This document shows, one piece after another, positions 21,718-34,900 of a stretch of 64,000 bases of DNA. The notes beneath the pieces were generated by a model. The model had not been told where the DNA came from. It saw only the letters and a list, made by a program, of their open reading frames with translations, and made no database searches. Origin of the DNA: Castor canadensis (taxonomy: Eukaryota > Chordata > Mammalia > Rodentia > Castoridae). Position 1 is the stretch's first letter. Each line of letters opens with the position of its first letter. The stretch is taken from assembly GCF_047511655.1 (NCBI RefSeq), contig NC_133387.1:140364853-140428852 (forward strand), written 5' to 3'. A program made the translations under genes and the position numbers.

Positions 21718-22727
21718 GAATACTGAAGTGAATTCAATACATTAAAATTATTTTTTTCAGTACTGTCATGACAACTTAAAAGTACTGCAAATTAACACAA
21801 GAGATTTTTACACTTCAAATCATGTTCCATTAAAAAAATAAAACCTAGTAGTGTTATAAAAGTATCAATTTACACTAACGTACCAAAGTGTTAAAAAAAA
21901 AGAATCTCATTCTTGAACTAATCAACTAATAAGTAAAAATCAAATCATGTATTTTAAAAATGGTTCTCATTTGAGTGAAATACAACATAAAGTAAAAAAA
22001 TATGCAAAAACATCCTAGTTTACATTTACTTGTCCTATTGGGAAATGTCACAAGATAACTAGATAAATGTTAGTTATTAAAAAAAAGGACCTATATTTCA
22101 AAGGGATAAAAAAGCTGTTTATAGAAGCATGTGACATTAAATATTCTACCTTCCTTCAGTTGCCCCTTAAGTGCCAATAAGGATGACTTTAAGGTTTTAA
22201 TTTCAAAAATAATTTGTTCCCTAATGAACATTTTCATGTACAAAGTATAGAAATATGAAGACCTATTTATGGTCTTTATTAGATTATGGCCTATATATGA
22301 TTGTATTTTTTTTACTCTGAAAATTTGTCTTCAGTAGAGAATTAGCAGGATATTTTCTTCCAGGAAGCATCAAGTGATTCATATTAGTATTTTAGTTTTA
22401 TTTGCATTACCTTTACCGGCCTACTTTAGAATCAACCTGAGAAACAGGACACTGAAAATAATTTTTTTAAAGCTGTAGAACTGGTCATTTAGTATCATTT
22501 TGAATAAATTTAATCTTTTTCTTATTGAGAGGAAGCTAGAAATTGGCTTTAAAGGACATTGCACTCGTTTGAAATCCAAGTCCTGTGTTTCTGAGATTTC
22601 ACTGGCCGAGATCCAACTGAAAGTGCAGAAAACAAGCTTAAACAATTTAGTTCAAATATGTTTTACTCAAATGTAAAATTTACACTGTTTTACACCTGAA
22701 GCAGAAACTGAAGAGCTGGATCTTTAT

Positions 22728-22798
22728 TATGGTAGAGCACTCTCCAGCCCTGGGTTGGACTTCTGGTGTCACAAAAGGAAAAAAAAAAAAAAAAAAAC
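22728..22798 (+). repeat. SINE fragment in SPPL2A 3' UTR
   Basis: GGTAGAGCACTCTCCAGCCC and a decayed box B region followed by a run of about 19 A. A truncated tRNA-type SINE antisense to SPPL2A. Confidence 0.6.
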
Positions 22799-23619
22799 CA
22801 AATTCAAAGAGCAAAGAAAACTGCAAAGCCTACTTGTATTTAATCCCACCCCAAATCTCCCTGCACTCCCACCCCAAGTCTTCCCTGCACTCCCACCACC
22901 AAAGCCCTCCCTATAGAGTGGAAAAGCCCCTAGCACTCAGGATTCGACTCCTGGGTGAACTTGAGCTGCTCTGGGCCTTGCCTGTGGGTTGCACCTGGGA
23001 GCCTGAGGACCAGCCATCAGGACAGCTGCCTGCTCCCAAGTTTTCCTGCTCTCCCTGTCTTCAGAGTGTACTTCTGTTTTTCTCTAACAAACCAAAGCCC
23101 TTCTCCTAAATCCAACAGACCAAGAGCCTCTGTGACTTCCAATCCATCCAAACATCACTCTACTAACAAGGAAATGCTCCTCTAAAAAGAGCTACAAGAA
23201 GAATATAATGTATTAGGACATCAAAGTCTTTCCTCATAGGCTCTTATTTTTGCTGAACTAAATAGATAAAAAAATCATCTACATTACAGTTTGAGATATT
23301 TAGTGATTCTGTCTGATAAGTCACAAAAATATTCACAGGAACTTTTTAGCAAGTGATTTTTTTTTCACAAAGTATTAAAAAAATACAATATATCTTATTG
23401 TTTTTAAGACTTGTGTTGAAAAAAAAAAAACAAACCCAGATTCTCTTCTTCTTAATTTTCATCTCCCTTATCTGTTCATCTTGATTTATAAAATATTTCT
23501 CTAGATAATTATTTTCAACTAGGTTGCTAAGATTGTGCAAGTACAGTATTAAGTTGACATTGAGGATAGAGAGACTTTAGGAATTTCATTTCTACTTCTT
23601 ATTTCTAGTTAATAACATT

Positions 23620-23700
23620 TTCTTTCCATGCTGGGGATCAAACCCAGGGCCTTGTGCATGGTGGCAAGGGCTCTACCACTGAGTTATACCTCTAGCCCCG
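23620..23700 (-). repeat. ID SINE in SPPL2A 3' UTR
   Basis: CATGCTGGGGATCAAACCC, GGGCCTTGTGCATGGTGGC and CTCTACCACTGAGTTATACC: an antisense ID, therefore in the sense direction of the SPPL2A transcript. Confidence 0.85.
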
Positions 23701-24320
23701 CCTACTGATAAGATTTTAATAGCTAACTAGGAACAAGATTTACTTTCAGACAACTAATGGTTAGATAAGTAGAATCTGTTTCAAATAAGTCAAGATTTCA
23801 GACTTCTAGATCTACTAGTTAATGTTCTGTTGCAAAAAAATCTGGTTTAAGAAATTAAAATATTAGTTACTAATTAATAAAACCCAAGTCCTTTGAGAGA
23901 TTGTCTTATTTCAATGTAGTTTTTAAAAAAAAAAATAGTAATTTTCTTTAACCTTCTTCATAAAATGTAGTTGTAGCTTGAATACCATAAAGATGAGACT
24001 GCAGGTTTTTACTAGAAAAGTTGTATTTTAACAAGCATTTATTGACATAAGTAAAAATACAGTTGGGAGTTTTAAAATGGCACTTAATTTGTTCTATTTG
24101 GAATCTGCCAAATAAATTAAATTCCTTGGAAAAAATTCAAAACTTGATATATAGGAGGGAAAAATAACTCTTACTTGTCATGTAAGTCACTTGCCATAAA
24201 CAAAAGGACCCAATTAAGTAGGGTATTAAGTATTAAGTAGCATTTGCAATTTACTCAGCAAAAGTTAACATCAAAGGTCTGTCTGATCCATTTGAAAAGG
24301 CATTGGTTTTGTCTTTTAAT

Positions 24321-24702
24321 AAACTGGCTTTAGCAGATACCTTAAAGCAACTGAGGCCAATAGGAAAAGGGGACCAGGAACTAGAGAAAAGGTGAGATCA
24401 AAAAGAATTAACCTACAAGGTAACACCCACGCACAGGAAATCAATGTGAGTCAATGCCCTGTATAGCTATCCTTATCTCAACCAGCAAAACCCCTTGTTC
24501 CTTCCTATTATTGCTTATACTCTCTCTACAACAAAATTAGAGATAAGGGCAAAATAGTTTCTGCTGGGTATTGAGGGGGGGGAGCGGGAGGGGGTGGAGT
24601 GGGTGGTAAGGGAGGGGGTGGGGGCAGGGGGGAGAAATGAACCAAGCCTTGTATGCACATATGAATAATAAAAGAAAAATGAAAAAAAAAAACTGGCTTT
24701 AG
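24321..24702 (+). mobile_element. 5'-truncated L1 (0.36 kb) in SPPL2A 3' UTR, 13-bp TSD
   Basis: Only the L1 3' UTR is present (about 24334-24689): the region with CAATGTGAGTCAATGCCCTG, a G-rich polypurine tract at about 24574-24632, then AATAATAAAAG and an A-tail. The direct repeat aaactggctttag flanks it at 24321-24333 and 24690-24702. It is inserted antisense to SPPL2A, so the transcript would carry the C-rich complement. Confidence 0.92.
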
Positions 24703-25662
24703 AATGAAAGACTAGATACATTCACATATTTTGTGCACTATTTACATAGAAATACAAAATCCTGCTGCTTTTGCAATCACTTGTCATTTGGGAATTTCTC
24801 AAAGAAAATGGAAAGACAATTTGATCTCTGATTTCCAGGAAAATGTTCAAGGTCACACCTGAGATTTCTCAAAGAATAAGAAAAGAGATTTTTTCAAGTT
24901 GGAAGTTACCAGAGTGATTAATTGATCTAAACCATTCATTCTGTGGGCAAGAAAACTGAGATACAGAAGTACACTTGCATTGTGAACGCTAACACGCCAA
25001 CTTCCTCTAAGGTTAACAGTGTTCACCTATGGAGGAAAGGGATGGAAACTGGGAAAAGAGGCGTTGTGGGTATTGTTGGGGGTGTTCTATGCAAACATGA
25101 GCCACAAATATTAATACATACACGTGGGTAAGAAAATCTTTTTAAAGATCAAATTGCCATCAGCAGAACCAAATTTCAAAGATCGGAAATACCAAAGTGA
25201 AACTGAAAGTCAAGAAAACAGTGGATGACTAAAAACTAGATATCTAGTTCTGTACACCTGAAAAAATATTCTAATATATATGCTGTCTAAAGCAATTTAA
25301 GTTCTCAAATTTTAAAAAAGAGCTGTAATTTTTCAAAAGTTCTACTATAAAAATATGTTATTTATATTTATTTCTAAATTATATATTTCTAACCTCTGCA
25401 TGACATAAGGTCCAAATTTCCACTGCTGACCTGCCTTCCTGCATGGATTTAAGTGATTATTTCTGTAGAGGAGATGAGATTTACATAATTCTTTAACAAA
25501 AACATCTGTTCATAAACTCGCTTTGACAGTCATACTTTGATCTATCATTAGAGATGAAAGAAATACACTTCCTTAGGAAAGTATGGGGAGGATGATCAAG
25601 GCATTGTTTTAGAAAAATATGCCGTGTATAATACGTCTTGGAAAGCACAGAAACCATATGCT

Positions 25663-25668
25663 TTTATT
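25663..25668 (-). terminator. SPPL2A: Proximal AATAAA, possible short 3' UTR
   Basis: AATAAA on the minus strand about 206 nt past the stop codon. It is a candidate alternative polyadenylation signal that would exclude the L1 and SINE insertions from the mRNA. Confidence 0.35.
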
Positions 25669-25873
25669 TCATGTGAAGGCACAATTTTGACATAATTAAA
25701 AGCACACACATTTTCATTATTTATGATGTAATTTTCAGTATCAACTCATAAAAATATATATTTGCAAACATATCACTGAAAATGCTTTCAGATTGTCAAT
25801 TCAAAAGTTGGTTTAAAAAGTCAAATTGTACATGTAGAAAATCAGTAACCCATTATTGCAGGTCCGTGTAACA

Positions 25874-25948
25874 TTACTGTTGGACAATGTGTTCATCAGA
25901 AGTCACTGGGTTTTCTTCATTTGTTGAAGAGTCCAGATGGGCCATCAT
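25874..25948 (-). CDS. SPPL2A: SPPL2A exon 15, C-terminal tail and stop
   Basis: The acceptor CCTAG is followed by codons for [15 protein letters not shown], ending in IVQQ and TAA (stop at 25874-25876). It enters in phase 0. With the last codons of exon 14 it builds YQMM, a YXXO motif known to send SPPL2a to lysosomes. The tail is cytosolic. It is separated from exon 14 by the gene's largest intron within the window (10.3 kb). Confidence 0.95.
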   Translation of the reverse strand: MMAHLDSSTNEENPVTSDEHIVQQ

Positions 25949-28900
25949 CTAGGCATAAACAAGAGGTGTTAGAGAATGCAAATGTTTATCTTGCCCCAAT
26001 ATTCATTAATTTAGCAAAAGGATTCTCAGTTTTTATAAAAGACGTTGAGTGCTCCATACAATCAAGCCTGCCTTTCTTTCAGAGCACTGTTGTGGTTCAG
26101 TATTGCTCTCTTCAGGAGATGGTCAGGGTGACACTGAACTTTTCAGGAGCCCTAATCATGTGACTTAGGACCAATTAATAACTGCTTTCTCTGGATCTTC
26201 CATTATCTCCACTTCTTAATGTGACTACTTCCCTTCATGAAGTGGGAAGTCCACCCCAAAAGGAAGATAGCCCTGACATTTACTCCAGGACACTGTTCCA
26301 TGCAATGTTCATTTGTATAAGTAGAAAAGATGAAATGGGCCTAGAAGTCACTGTGAGAATGCCCGCTAGCTCTGGGACTATGTAAACTTACTGATAATCT
26401 GAAATGACCTTAAGATAATTTAAGAATGGTACTTGAAATTTTGGAAAATTATACAACAAAAATTTCCGCTAAAAAAACAAACTTGAAGGTACTTAAAAGT
26501 CAAGATATGGAAAAACAAAATCAAGAATACATTTTCTATAAAGTATTTAAAAGGCATTACCAGTGCAACTTTTCTCAAATGGTTATTTTAACAAGTGTTT
26601 TTGTTTGTTTGTTTGGTTTGGTTTGGTTTTTTGCTAGTACTGGGGCTTGAACTCAGGGCCTCAGCTTGCTACGCAGGCTCTCTACTGCTTGAGCCACATG
26701 TCCAGCCCTCAAATCGTTACTTCAGCTCTGTCTATATTCCCATAAAAATCTTTTTATATTTTGGAATGAAGGAAAAATAACTGCTTAAATACTTTCAGTG
26801 TTTTTATTCTGTTCGTCAGATAAAATTATTAAAAAATAAAAAATGTTTTTACTGTCTTTGTGAAGACTGTCAAAGACTTTTAATGATTACATTTCAATAT
26901 TATGATGCACTTTTCCACTTTCTTTATCAAGAACTAGAAGATGCAAAGAACAGGAAGATAAATGTTCCTATCTTTATAAATGGGTTCTAAAAGCTTTAAT
27001 GTTTTTAGAAAAGGAAGACAGAGGAATCATTCCAAATGGGACTTTTGGACTTGTCAGACAGGAAGAGTGGATGCAAATGAGATGTCAGCTGACAAATGTC
27101 TCAACCAATGGAGACAGCTTATAACCAAGCCCACACCTACAGTACTCCACCAGTCATCTTGAGGATGGGTCAGTGCTACTTTTGTGCTACATATAATCTC
27201 TAGGTTAAGGTAGTTACATGGTCATGACACTTCTGGAAGGGCTGGAGATGTAGTTCAGTGGTAGAGTGCTTGCCTAGCAAGTGGAAGCTCTGGGTTTGAT
27301 CCCCAGAACCACAAAAATAAATAAATTAAAAGATGTGGAATCACAAAATCTCAATTCAGAGATACTGAATGTCTTACATATTGTCAGATGTCCGTGTTCA
27401 AAAATAAATAAGTGCCAAATCAATGCAGGTAACATTTATTAGGTACTTCTCCACGTGACACACAAGATGAAGCTGCTGAAAGTTCATTTTAATCACAAGT
27501 TAAATGACGGAGAAAAAGGAGAAACAGGTAAGACAAACTGAAGCCCCTTTTCTTCTGATAGTTTAAAGCTCTGGATGTCGAGAAGCCAGAGCTGTGAGGA
27601 GAGAGAACCGAAGCAGCCGTGGTAGAACGGATGTGGGCCTACTCTCCTTCCCTATGCCCTGCCTATGTTGGCAGCCATCCCTGCAGAGATCAGAGCTACA
27701 AATGCCCCGTTATGATATGGCACTATAATTCCTAAAAAGAGAAATAAATGATTTTTAAAAACACTTTTTTTTGTGTGGTACACTGAGGTTGGAACTCAGG
27801 GCCTCACATTTGCTAGGTAGATGCTCTACCACTTAAGCCACCTCTCCAGCTCTTTCGGTTTTACACTGTTTTTCAGATATGGTCTCATGTTTTATGCCCA
27901 GGGTGGCCTTGGACCATGATCCTCCTACCTACGCCTCCCATGTGGCTGGGATTACTGGACTGCCCCCATCATGCTGGTTTTTTGTGGAGATGAGGTCTTG
28001 CTAACTTTTTGCTCTGGGCAGCCTGGAACCACAATCTTTCCTTCTCCACGTCTCTCATAGCTATGATTATGTGGATGCCCCACCACACCTGGCCCCTCAG
28101 AAAACACTTTCAAAGTCAACTTATTGAGAAGTGAGCATCTCTGCTCCGTATTTACTTTTCTGCACTGAGTTTTCAATAAAAACAATGTAGAGACACAGCA
28201 AATCTGAAAGTCAATTTTTTAACATAGCAAATCAATATAGATAATAAGTTAATTGGTAAATTGATATAAATTGCCATATTTGTAACTAAACAATCTCAAC
28301 TTGGAAAGGTGTCCTCTGAAATTGGCAAATTGGCATTTACCAACACCTCTGATCACGTAGAATTGAACCAATGTCCAGAAACACCTAACAAAGGGTCACT
28401 AGAGCAGGGAACAAGAGTTGCTGACTCTCAAGCAGTCCACCCTAAGTATCTCTGTACTCTGACTTGTCAGTTACATTTTGTGACTTCTAAAAATAATTAG
28501 AAGCACTAGTGACATTTAACAGAGATAAACTCACTGCTTACTGACAACTTACTACCCACCCAGAGTCACAGCCCACTGGAGGGGAGCTGCATCAACCTAA
28601 CTCCGCCAATTTAGTGAAAGGCGAAAGGAGTGTATGACCTGGAGAAACCAGAGCAGCCACTGACCTAGTGTTAGAAACAGAAAGTGTCCCCAAAATTATT
28701 CCAATTATCATTCTATATGTCAAAGGAATTTGGATTCTGCCTGATTTTTTTTCAAGTAAAATCAAGCAAGTGTAACTGGGTACTGTACCTGTTGAAGCAC
28801 TCCAGAAAGAAAGTTCAAAAGACATACAGTGTAATTGGCCTTGAACAACAGAAAAGAATTTGTAACTGATATTTCCAAATTAGTACTATTTTAGTGAAAT

Positions 28901-31900
28901 CATATAGAAATGTTACTTTTGATCAGTGAATTTCACATAAAAAAAAAAAGGCTGAAAGACTCCAAGTAAAATACTAAAGTATTTCTATGAAGTCTCCACA
29001 TTACAGCAACAAATGAGTTATATTTGTCCATTGAAAACAGCATAAGCTGGGTGTGGTGGTACATGCTTGTAATCCCACCTACTCAGGAGGCAGAGGCAGA
29101 AGGATCTTGAGTCTGAGGACAGACCAGGCAAAAAGTAATGGGAGATCCTATTTCAAAAACAAAATAAAAACAAAAGGGCTGGTGTAGCTCCAGTGTTAGA
29201 CCACTTGCTATGCTCTAAGTTCAAGCCCCAGGATCAAAACAAGAACAACAAAGCAAACCTATGAGATCTTAAAAGTCTCCACGGCAGGGCTGGGGACATG
29301 GCTCCGTGTTACAGACCCTGGGTTCAATCCCGGAAGGTGGGGAGTCTCCAGTGGAAAGTCCTGTTTTTTATTATAGGTTGCGTATCTCTGTCAGAAATGC
29401 TTGGGAACAGAAGGGTTTCAGATTTTGAATTTCGGGTTTTTTTTTCCCCTTAAAAAAAAATTGTTGTGCTGGGTGGGGGTACACTGTAGCATTTACAAAT
29501 GTTCTTATGACATATCAAATATATCATACTTGAACTCACCCCTCCACTGCTCTCCTTAACCACCACCCCCCGTTTTTTTTTTGTTGTTGTTTGTTTGTTT
29601 TGCATATTTGCCTATACATAATGGGATATCTTGCGGACGGGACCAAAGCCTAAACATGACATCCATGTATGTTTCATATACAGAAAGCCTTATGGTGATT
29701 GTATGCAATGTGCTTAGTGCACTCGCGCTGTGACTGTGATCCGCCACATGAGGTCGAATGTGGCGTCCTCTACTTGTGGCACATTGCTGATACCCCAAAG
29801 CCTCCAACTTTAGGCGTCCTGGACTTTGGATTAGGGCTGGTCTACATGCGCCACTGTCCTTCCTTAACTCAAGTATCTTGTATTAGAGTTAAGTATGGCT
29901 CCTCTCCCTTTTATCTTTCTGCATCTTCCAAATGCTTCACAATAGAGCACTGACTACTTTTATGATATTTAAAACTTTTTTTGTGGAACTGGGTTCTTTT
30001 TTTGGGGGGGTTGTATTTTATTTTATCGTTTTTACATTTACTCACATGTATGTACATTCTTTGGGCCACACATGCCACCCCCACCCCCATCCCACCCCCA
30101 TATTGGGGTTTGAACTAAGAGCCTCACGCTTACTAAGCAGGCGCTCTACCACCTTAGCCAACTCTGCCAGCAAGTATCTCGTATTAGAAAGAAAAATGAT
30201 TAATAGTATAAGCACATTTGCCATCACCTTAGATTTTAACTTTATTTTATAGTGCTTGTTTTGTGTTTGATTACTTCAAAACAGTAGCAAAAATTTTGGG
30301 GACTTACAAAAATTATTATGTATAGATTGCAGAGGTATTACACCTAGTCTAATGTAAAAGGACCTCACTCTCAAAATAGCATAATGCCGGGGATGGTACT
30401 AATCCCAGCTACTCAGGAGATGGGAGGCAGAGACAGGAAGATTGCAGTTCGAGGCCAGCCAGGGCAAAAAGTTAGTGAAACTACCACACTCCCACCATCT
30501 CAAAAACAAGCCAGGGGTGGTGGCACATGCTTGTAATGCCAGCTATCTGGGAGACAGAGGTAGGAAGACAGTGGCCTGAGGCCAGCCTGGACAAAGTTAA
30601 ATGAGACCCCATCTAAAAAACAAACTAAAATCAAAAGGACCAGGGTATGGCTCAAGTGGTAGAGCACCTGCCTACCAAGCACATGGCCCTGAGTTCAATC
30701 CCCTACGGGGGAAGGAAAAAAAAAAGCATGTAATAATTATGGTAATTTTATGAGGGCTGCTGAAACCCAACCAGGAAGCTTGCAGACACACTTATCAAAG
30801 TGACTAAAGGTCAGTGGGTGAAGGACTGAATGTTATAATGCATTTTAATGAAGAATTTCAGTAAAATTAACCGAGAATTCACGGTGTATAAGAAAGTGTT
30901 ACCAGCACTGTGGGTTCTTAACATTTTGGAGCCAGTATCACAGCAAGGGAGACATACATCCCTACCCTGCAGGGAGGACGTTAGTGAGTGTTCAAAACAC
31001 AATGTTTAAAATTACAGGGAAAAGTAATTATCCCAATGGGAGGACCAGTTTCTTCTGATTTCCTGGAGGTCTGCATGGAGACAGGTTTTGAGTTAAACAG
31101 AGATTCTCTGGAAAGGGTGCACAAAGCCTTGGACGGTGGCAGCTGAGGGGGTCAGAGGGAGCCTGTGAAGCAGGGCTGAGGGACCCGCACCAGGTCGTGC
31201 CAGGTTGCCTGTTTGACCAGGCTTGCTGAATCCTTTATTTTCCTTTCAAAGACTCCGCCTTGCCTTGTCTGATTGCAACATCCACCTGCCTCACCAAGTC
31301 TGGGCTAACGCATCAGTGTGGATTAGTTCTGCTCTTATCTGCCCCAGTTCCAACCTCATTTCATGGACGTGGAGACAGAGTCAGTTCTCAAAGATTAAAT
31401 AACTTGCCAGAACTGGTGTTAAACAATGTTGTCTCTCCCAAATAACAGCATTTAAGCTAAACTGATTTTGAACTTAAAAGATGGACATAAGCACAGAGAG
31501 ATTTTCTTTAGCACATGAACAAGGAAATAATTTTGTAAATGCAAAACATTACATAATTTTCAAAACTGCTAGCTGTCTGGAAAATTAGACTCTCTCTTGG
31601 TACTAATCTTTAATATTCTGCAGCTAACTTTTCTAAAATTTCCATCTTTCATATTTAAAATTTGGTACACAGTGGAAAACATGTCTAACAAATCTAAACA
31701 GAAGTTCTTCTCCAAGGCTTGTGGCAGCTCAGGATTTGTACTTTCACAAGTAAGTTAAAGGAACCAGAGTTAATGTTATCCAAACAAGGAAAATAAAAAT
31801 CTAGCTAGTGAACTAAAAAATAACAACCAAACCAACCAACACACACACAAAATCCTGACTCCTACAAATGATAAAAAATATATTTACAGTGTTTAGGATG

Positions 31901-34900
31901 CTATTCTAAGCAATTTGCATGTATTTTAACATATTCAATTACTAACAATTAAATTAGCAATCTTCTGAAGCAGGTTATTACATTGGAGGAAGTAACTTGC
32001 CAAAGGTCACATGCTTAATCAAAACCCAAATTCAAATTGAGGCACCAGACTCTGTGTTCCTTTTCACTATGTTTATTTTGTGTTCTGAGTGTCTTTTTGC
32101 AATGCAATTATGATCCATGCTGCACAAAGGAGAAGTTTAAAAACAAAGTAGCAAATGTTTTCAGATACTCTTAAATGGATTTTCCCAGAATCAGTTGCCT
32201 TATTTAGCTAGTGGGTCATGGGGTGAACCCTGAAGCCTGCGCTTCTGGGGATATTACATAGCTGCTGTGATCTTTGCTTTTATAGTGGCTGCTATGAAGC
32301 AGAATCATATTCTTAAGAGCGAAACTTAGATGTTTTCAGGGAAGAGCATCTGCAATAGGGAATAGGAATACGTCCCTGCTTGAATTCCTTATCTACCATT
32401 CCCTTTTCTCTCAATAAACATCTTGGAGAGAAAAAAGAGGAAATGTGCTAGAATAAACCAAGAAGCACATGAGCTATAGAGTATTTTCAGAGAGATGCAA
32501 CATTCATACATAAATGTATACAACACTCTGCACATTCAACTATTTCCATCAAGAGAAAGCATAACAGATTTGGAGGTGACACATAGACTGTTCAAAGTAG
32601 CTTCTCCTCCTTAACAGTGGGAAAGGAGGAGGGGAAGGCTGAATGGAGGAAGGGAATAAGGTCAATGTACTTTATGCACTTGTATGAACATGGAACAATG
32701 AAACCTGTTGAGATTTTTTTTTTTGCGGTAGTGGGGCTTGAACTCAGAGCCTATACTTTAAGTCACTCCACCAGCCCTTTTTGTGAAGGGTTTTTAGAGA
32801 TAGGGTCTCTTGAACTATTTGCCTGCGCTGGCTTCGAACCTTGATCCTCCTGATCTCTGCCTTCTGAATAGCTAGGATTACAGGCATGAGCTGCTGGTGC
32901 CTGGGGAGATTATCTTAAGTATGTGAGAGGGAGTGAGGGAGAATGACAGAGGTGATGAATCTAACCAATGTACACTGTAAACATATATGGAAATGTGACA
33001 ATTAACCCCCCTTCACAACTAACATATGCTAATAAAAATGTGTTTTAAAAAGGAAAGAAAAGAAAAATAAATTTTAAAGACTGGGAAAGGGGTAGAGTGG
33101 TTAGAAAAGGGTCTTTGACCTTTTAATACAGACCTTGTGTTTCTTGTTTAAAAAATGTAAAGATGCATTGCTCTTTAATTAAAACACACAAAAAGAAAAA
33201 TTATTAAAGTGAAAATGGGGTTAGGGTCTACATACAGATTTTTTAGAGTAGTAACTGGCAATAATACTAACTTCTAAGTCATTATAATAAAAAACAAAGA
33301 CCTGAAGTTCTGCAGTGAACATCTTTTCCTACCAATTTCACCCACCTTCCCCATCATTTTCTGAATAATTCCTTAAAAGAAATTTCTGGGTCAAAATAAG
33401 TGATAAAATATAGCACATACATACAAGAGAATATTATACAGGCGCTAAAATGATCTCATGAAGAATTTTAAACGAACTCACACAAAATGACGTGAAAAAG
33501 CAAACCAGGAACCACTGCTGGCACTGTCCATCCACCTGTCCATTTACATCCAGAAGGCACAGAAGGAAAAACCACTTAAACCTTAGCTCAGGATTATGGG
33601 TAGGCCTCATTTTCTTCTTGATTTTCAAAAATATTTTCCAAACTTTCTATAATAAGCACCTATTTCTTATAACAAAATACAGCTGAACTTGAATGGAAGG
33701 ACTTTTTTTTACAAGTAAAAAGAAAATGGCAGTGATGAAAGTAAGAGCAACACAGATAATTCTCTAAGATAGAATAAGTGTTGTTACCAACAGTCTCAAA
33801 TTTAAATTCTAACTTAAAGACTTAGTGTCAACCATACACAACATTTCCCCATATCATTTGGCTTCCTGGTCTGATGTACCTCACAGTACTCAGGTACATG
33901 CCCCTAGCAACGGAAACCTCTTGCTCACAGCTCTGCTCTAGTCTTCTCCCTGAATGCCCTCACTTCCTTGTTTGGTATGTCATGACATTTAAAAACTTCC
34001 ATCTACAGTCAGCAGTGTTTCCTGCCCATCAGACTCACTTATTCAGTGGCCACTGTTTGTCTCTTTTTGGTGCTCCTATAAGTACTCTGAAATGTATAAC
34101 ATTACCTTTATTCCAAACCTGTTGCCCCTTATTCAGAAATCTTGGACTCTACTTCCTTTCTTCCCCACACTGGATCCATCACCAGACTCTATTACTAATG
34201 CCTCTAATTTTCTCTTGATGTTGTCTACTTCATTTTAATGTAGCTTACAAGACCCTCTAGACTCCTACCCAAACTTCTTTCTCCAGTTTTCTGAAGCCCC
34301 CCGCCCCACTTCCTTCACATTATAACCACCTTAAGCTTCATTCAGTTCCTACAACATGCCATGTTCTCTTCCCTCTGAGCTACTGAGGACAAGGTTCCTT
34401 CAAGGTGAACACATGGATCAGTCTTAAAGAATCAACATAAACTTAACATTCTTTAGCAAGCCTCCCAAATCACCTATGACCCTGTCCTGCATCTGTGGCA
34501 CTGGATGTCCCATTTCTAGCTTGCATGGAACCTACCATTACAATACATCTATCACACTGTACTGTTAGTGGCACTACCTGCATTTCCTACTGGGAGTGTA
34601 ACTTTGAGAAGGCCATCAGAACAGGCCTATTTCTAACTGGCTCATCTTTTATCACTGTACCTAAAATAGAACCTACTTCACAGAACTGTTCAATAGCATT
34701 GTTAAATGAAGAAACACAAAACTATTAAAAGTGCTACAGAGCCCTTTTTTGGAATATGGTATTCAAAGGTTAGTAGGAGACTGTATAATCCATGAGAATG
34801 AAAAAAATCCTAACTTGCCTAGCATGTGGGAGGCCCTGTGTTGGATCCCCAGTGCCCAAAACAAAACAAACAAGCAATCTATCAATTAATGTGGGTGCCA

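Larger units (their letters stand above)
21675..25873 (-). other. SPPL2A: SPPL2A 3' untranslated region (inferred)
   Basis: From the stop codon the minus strand continues through about 4.2 kb of AT-rich, largely single-copy sequence. It is broken only by three small SINE or SINE-like pieces and one L1 tail, and it ends at tandem AATAAA signals. The low repeat density against both flanks supports one long terminal exon, but the real end was not observed. A proximal AATAAA about 210 nt after the stop (25663-25668) could give a short 3' UTR isoform. Confidence 0.65.
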
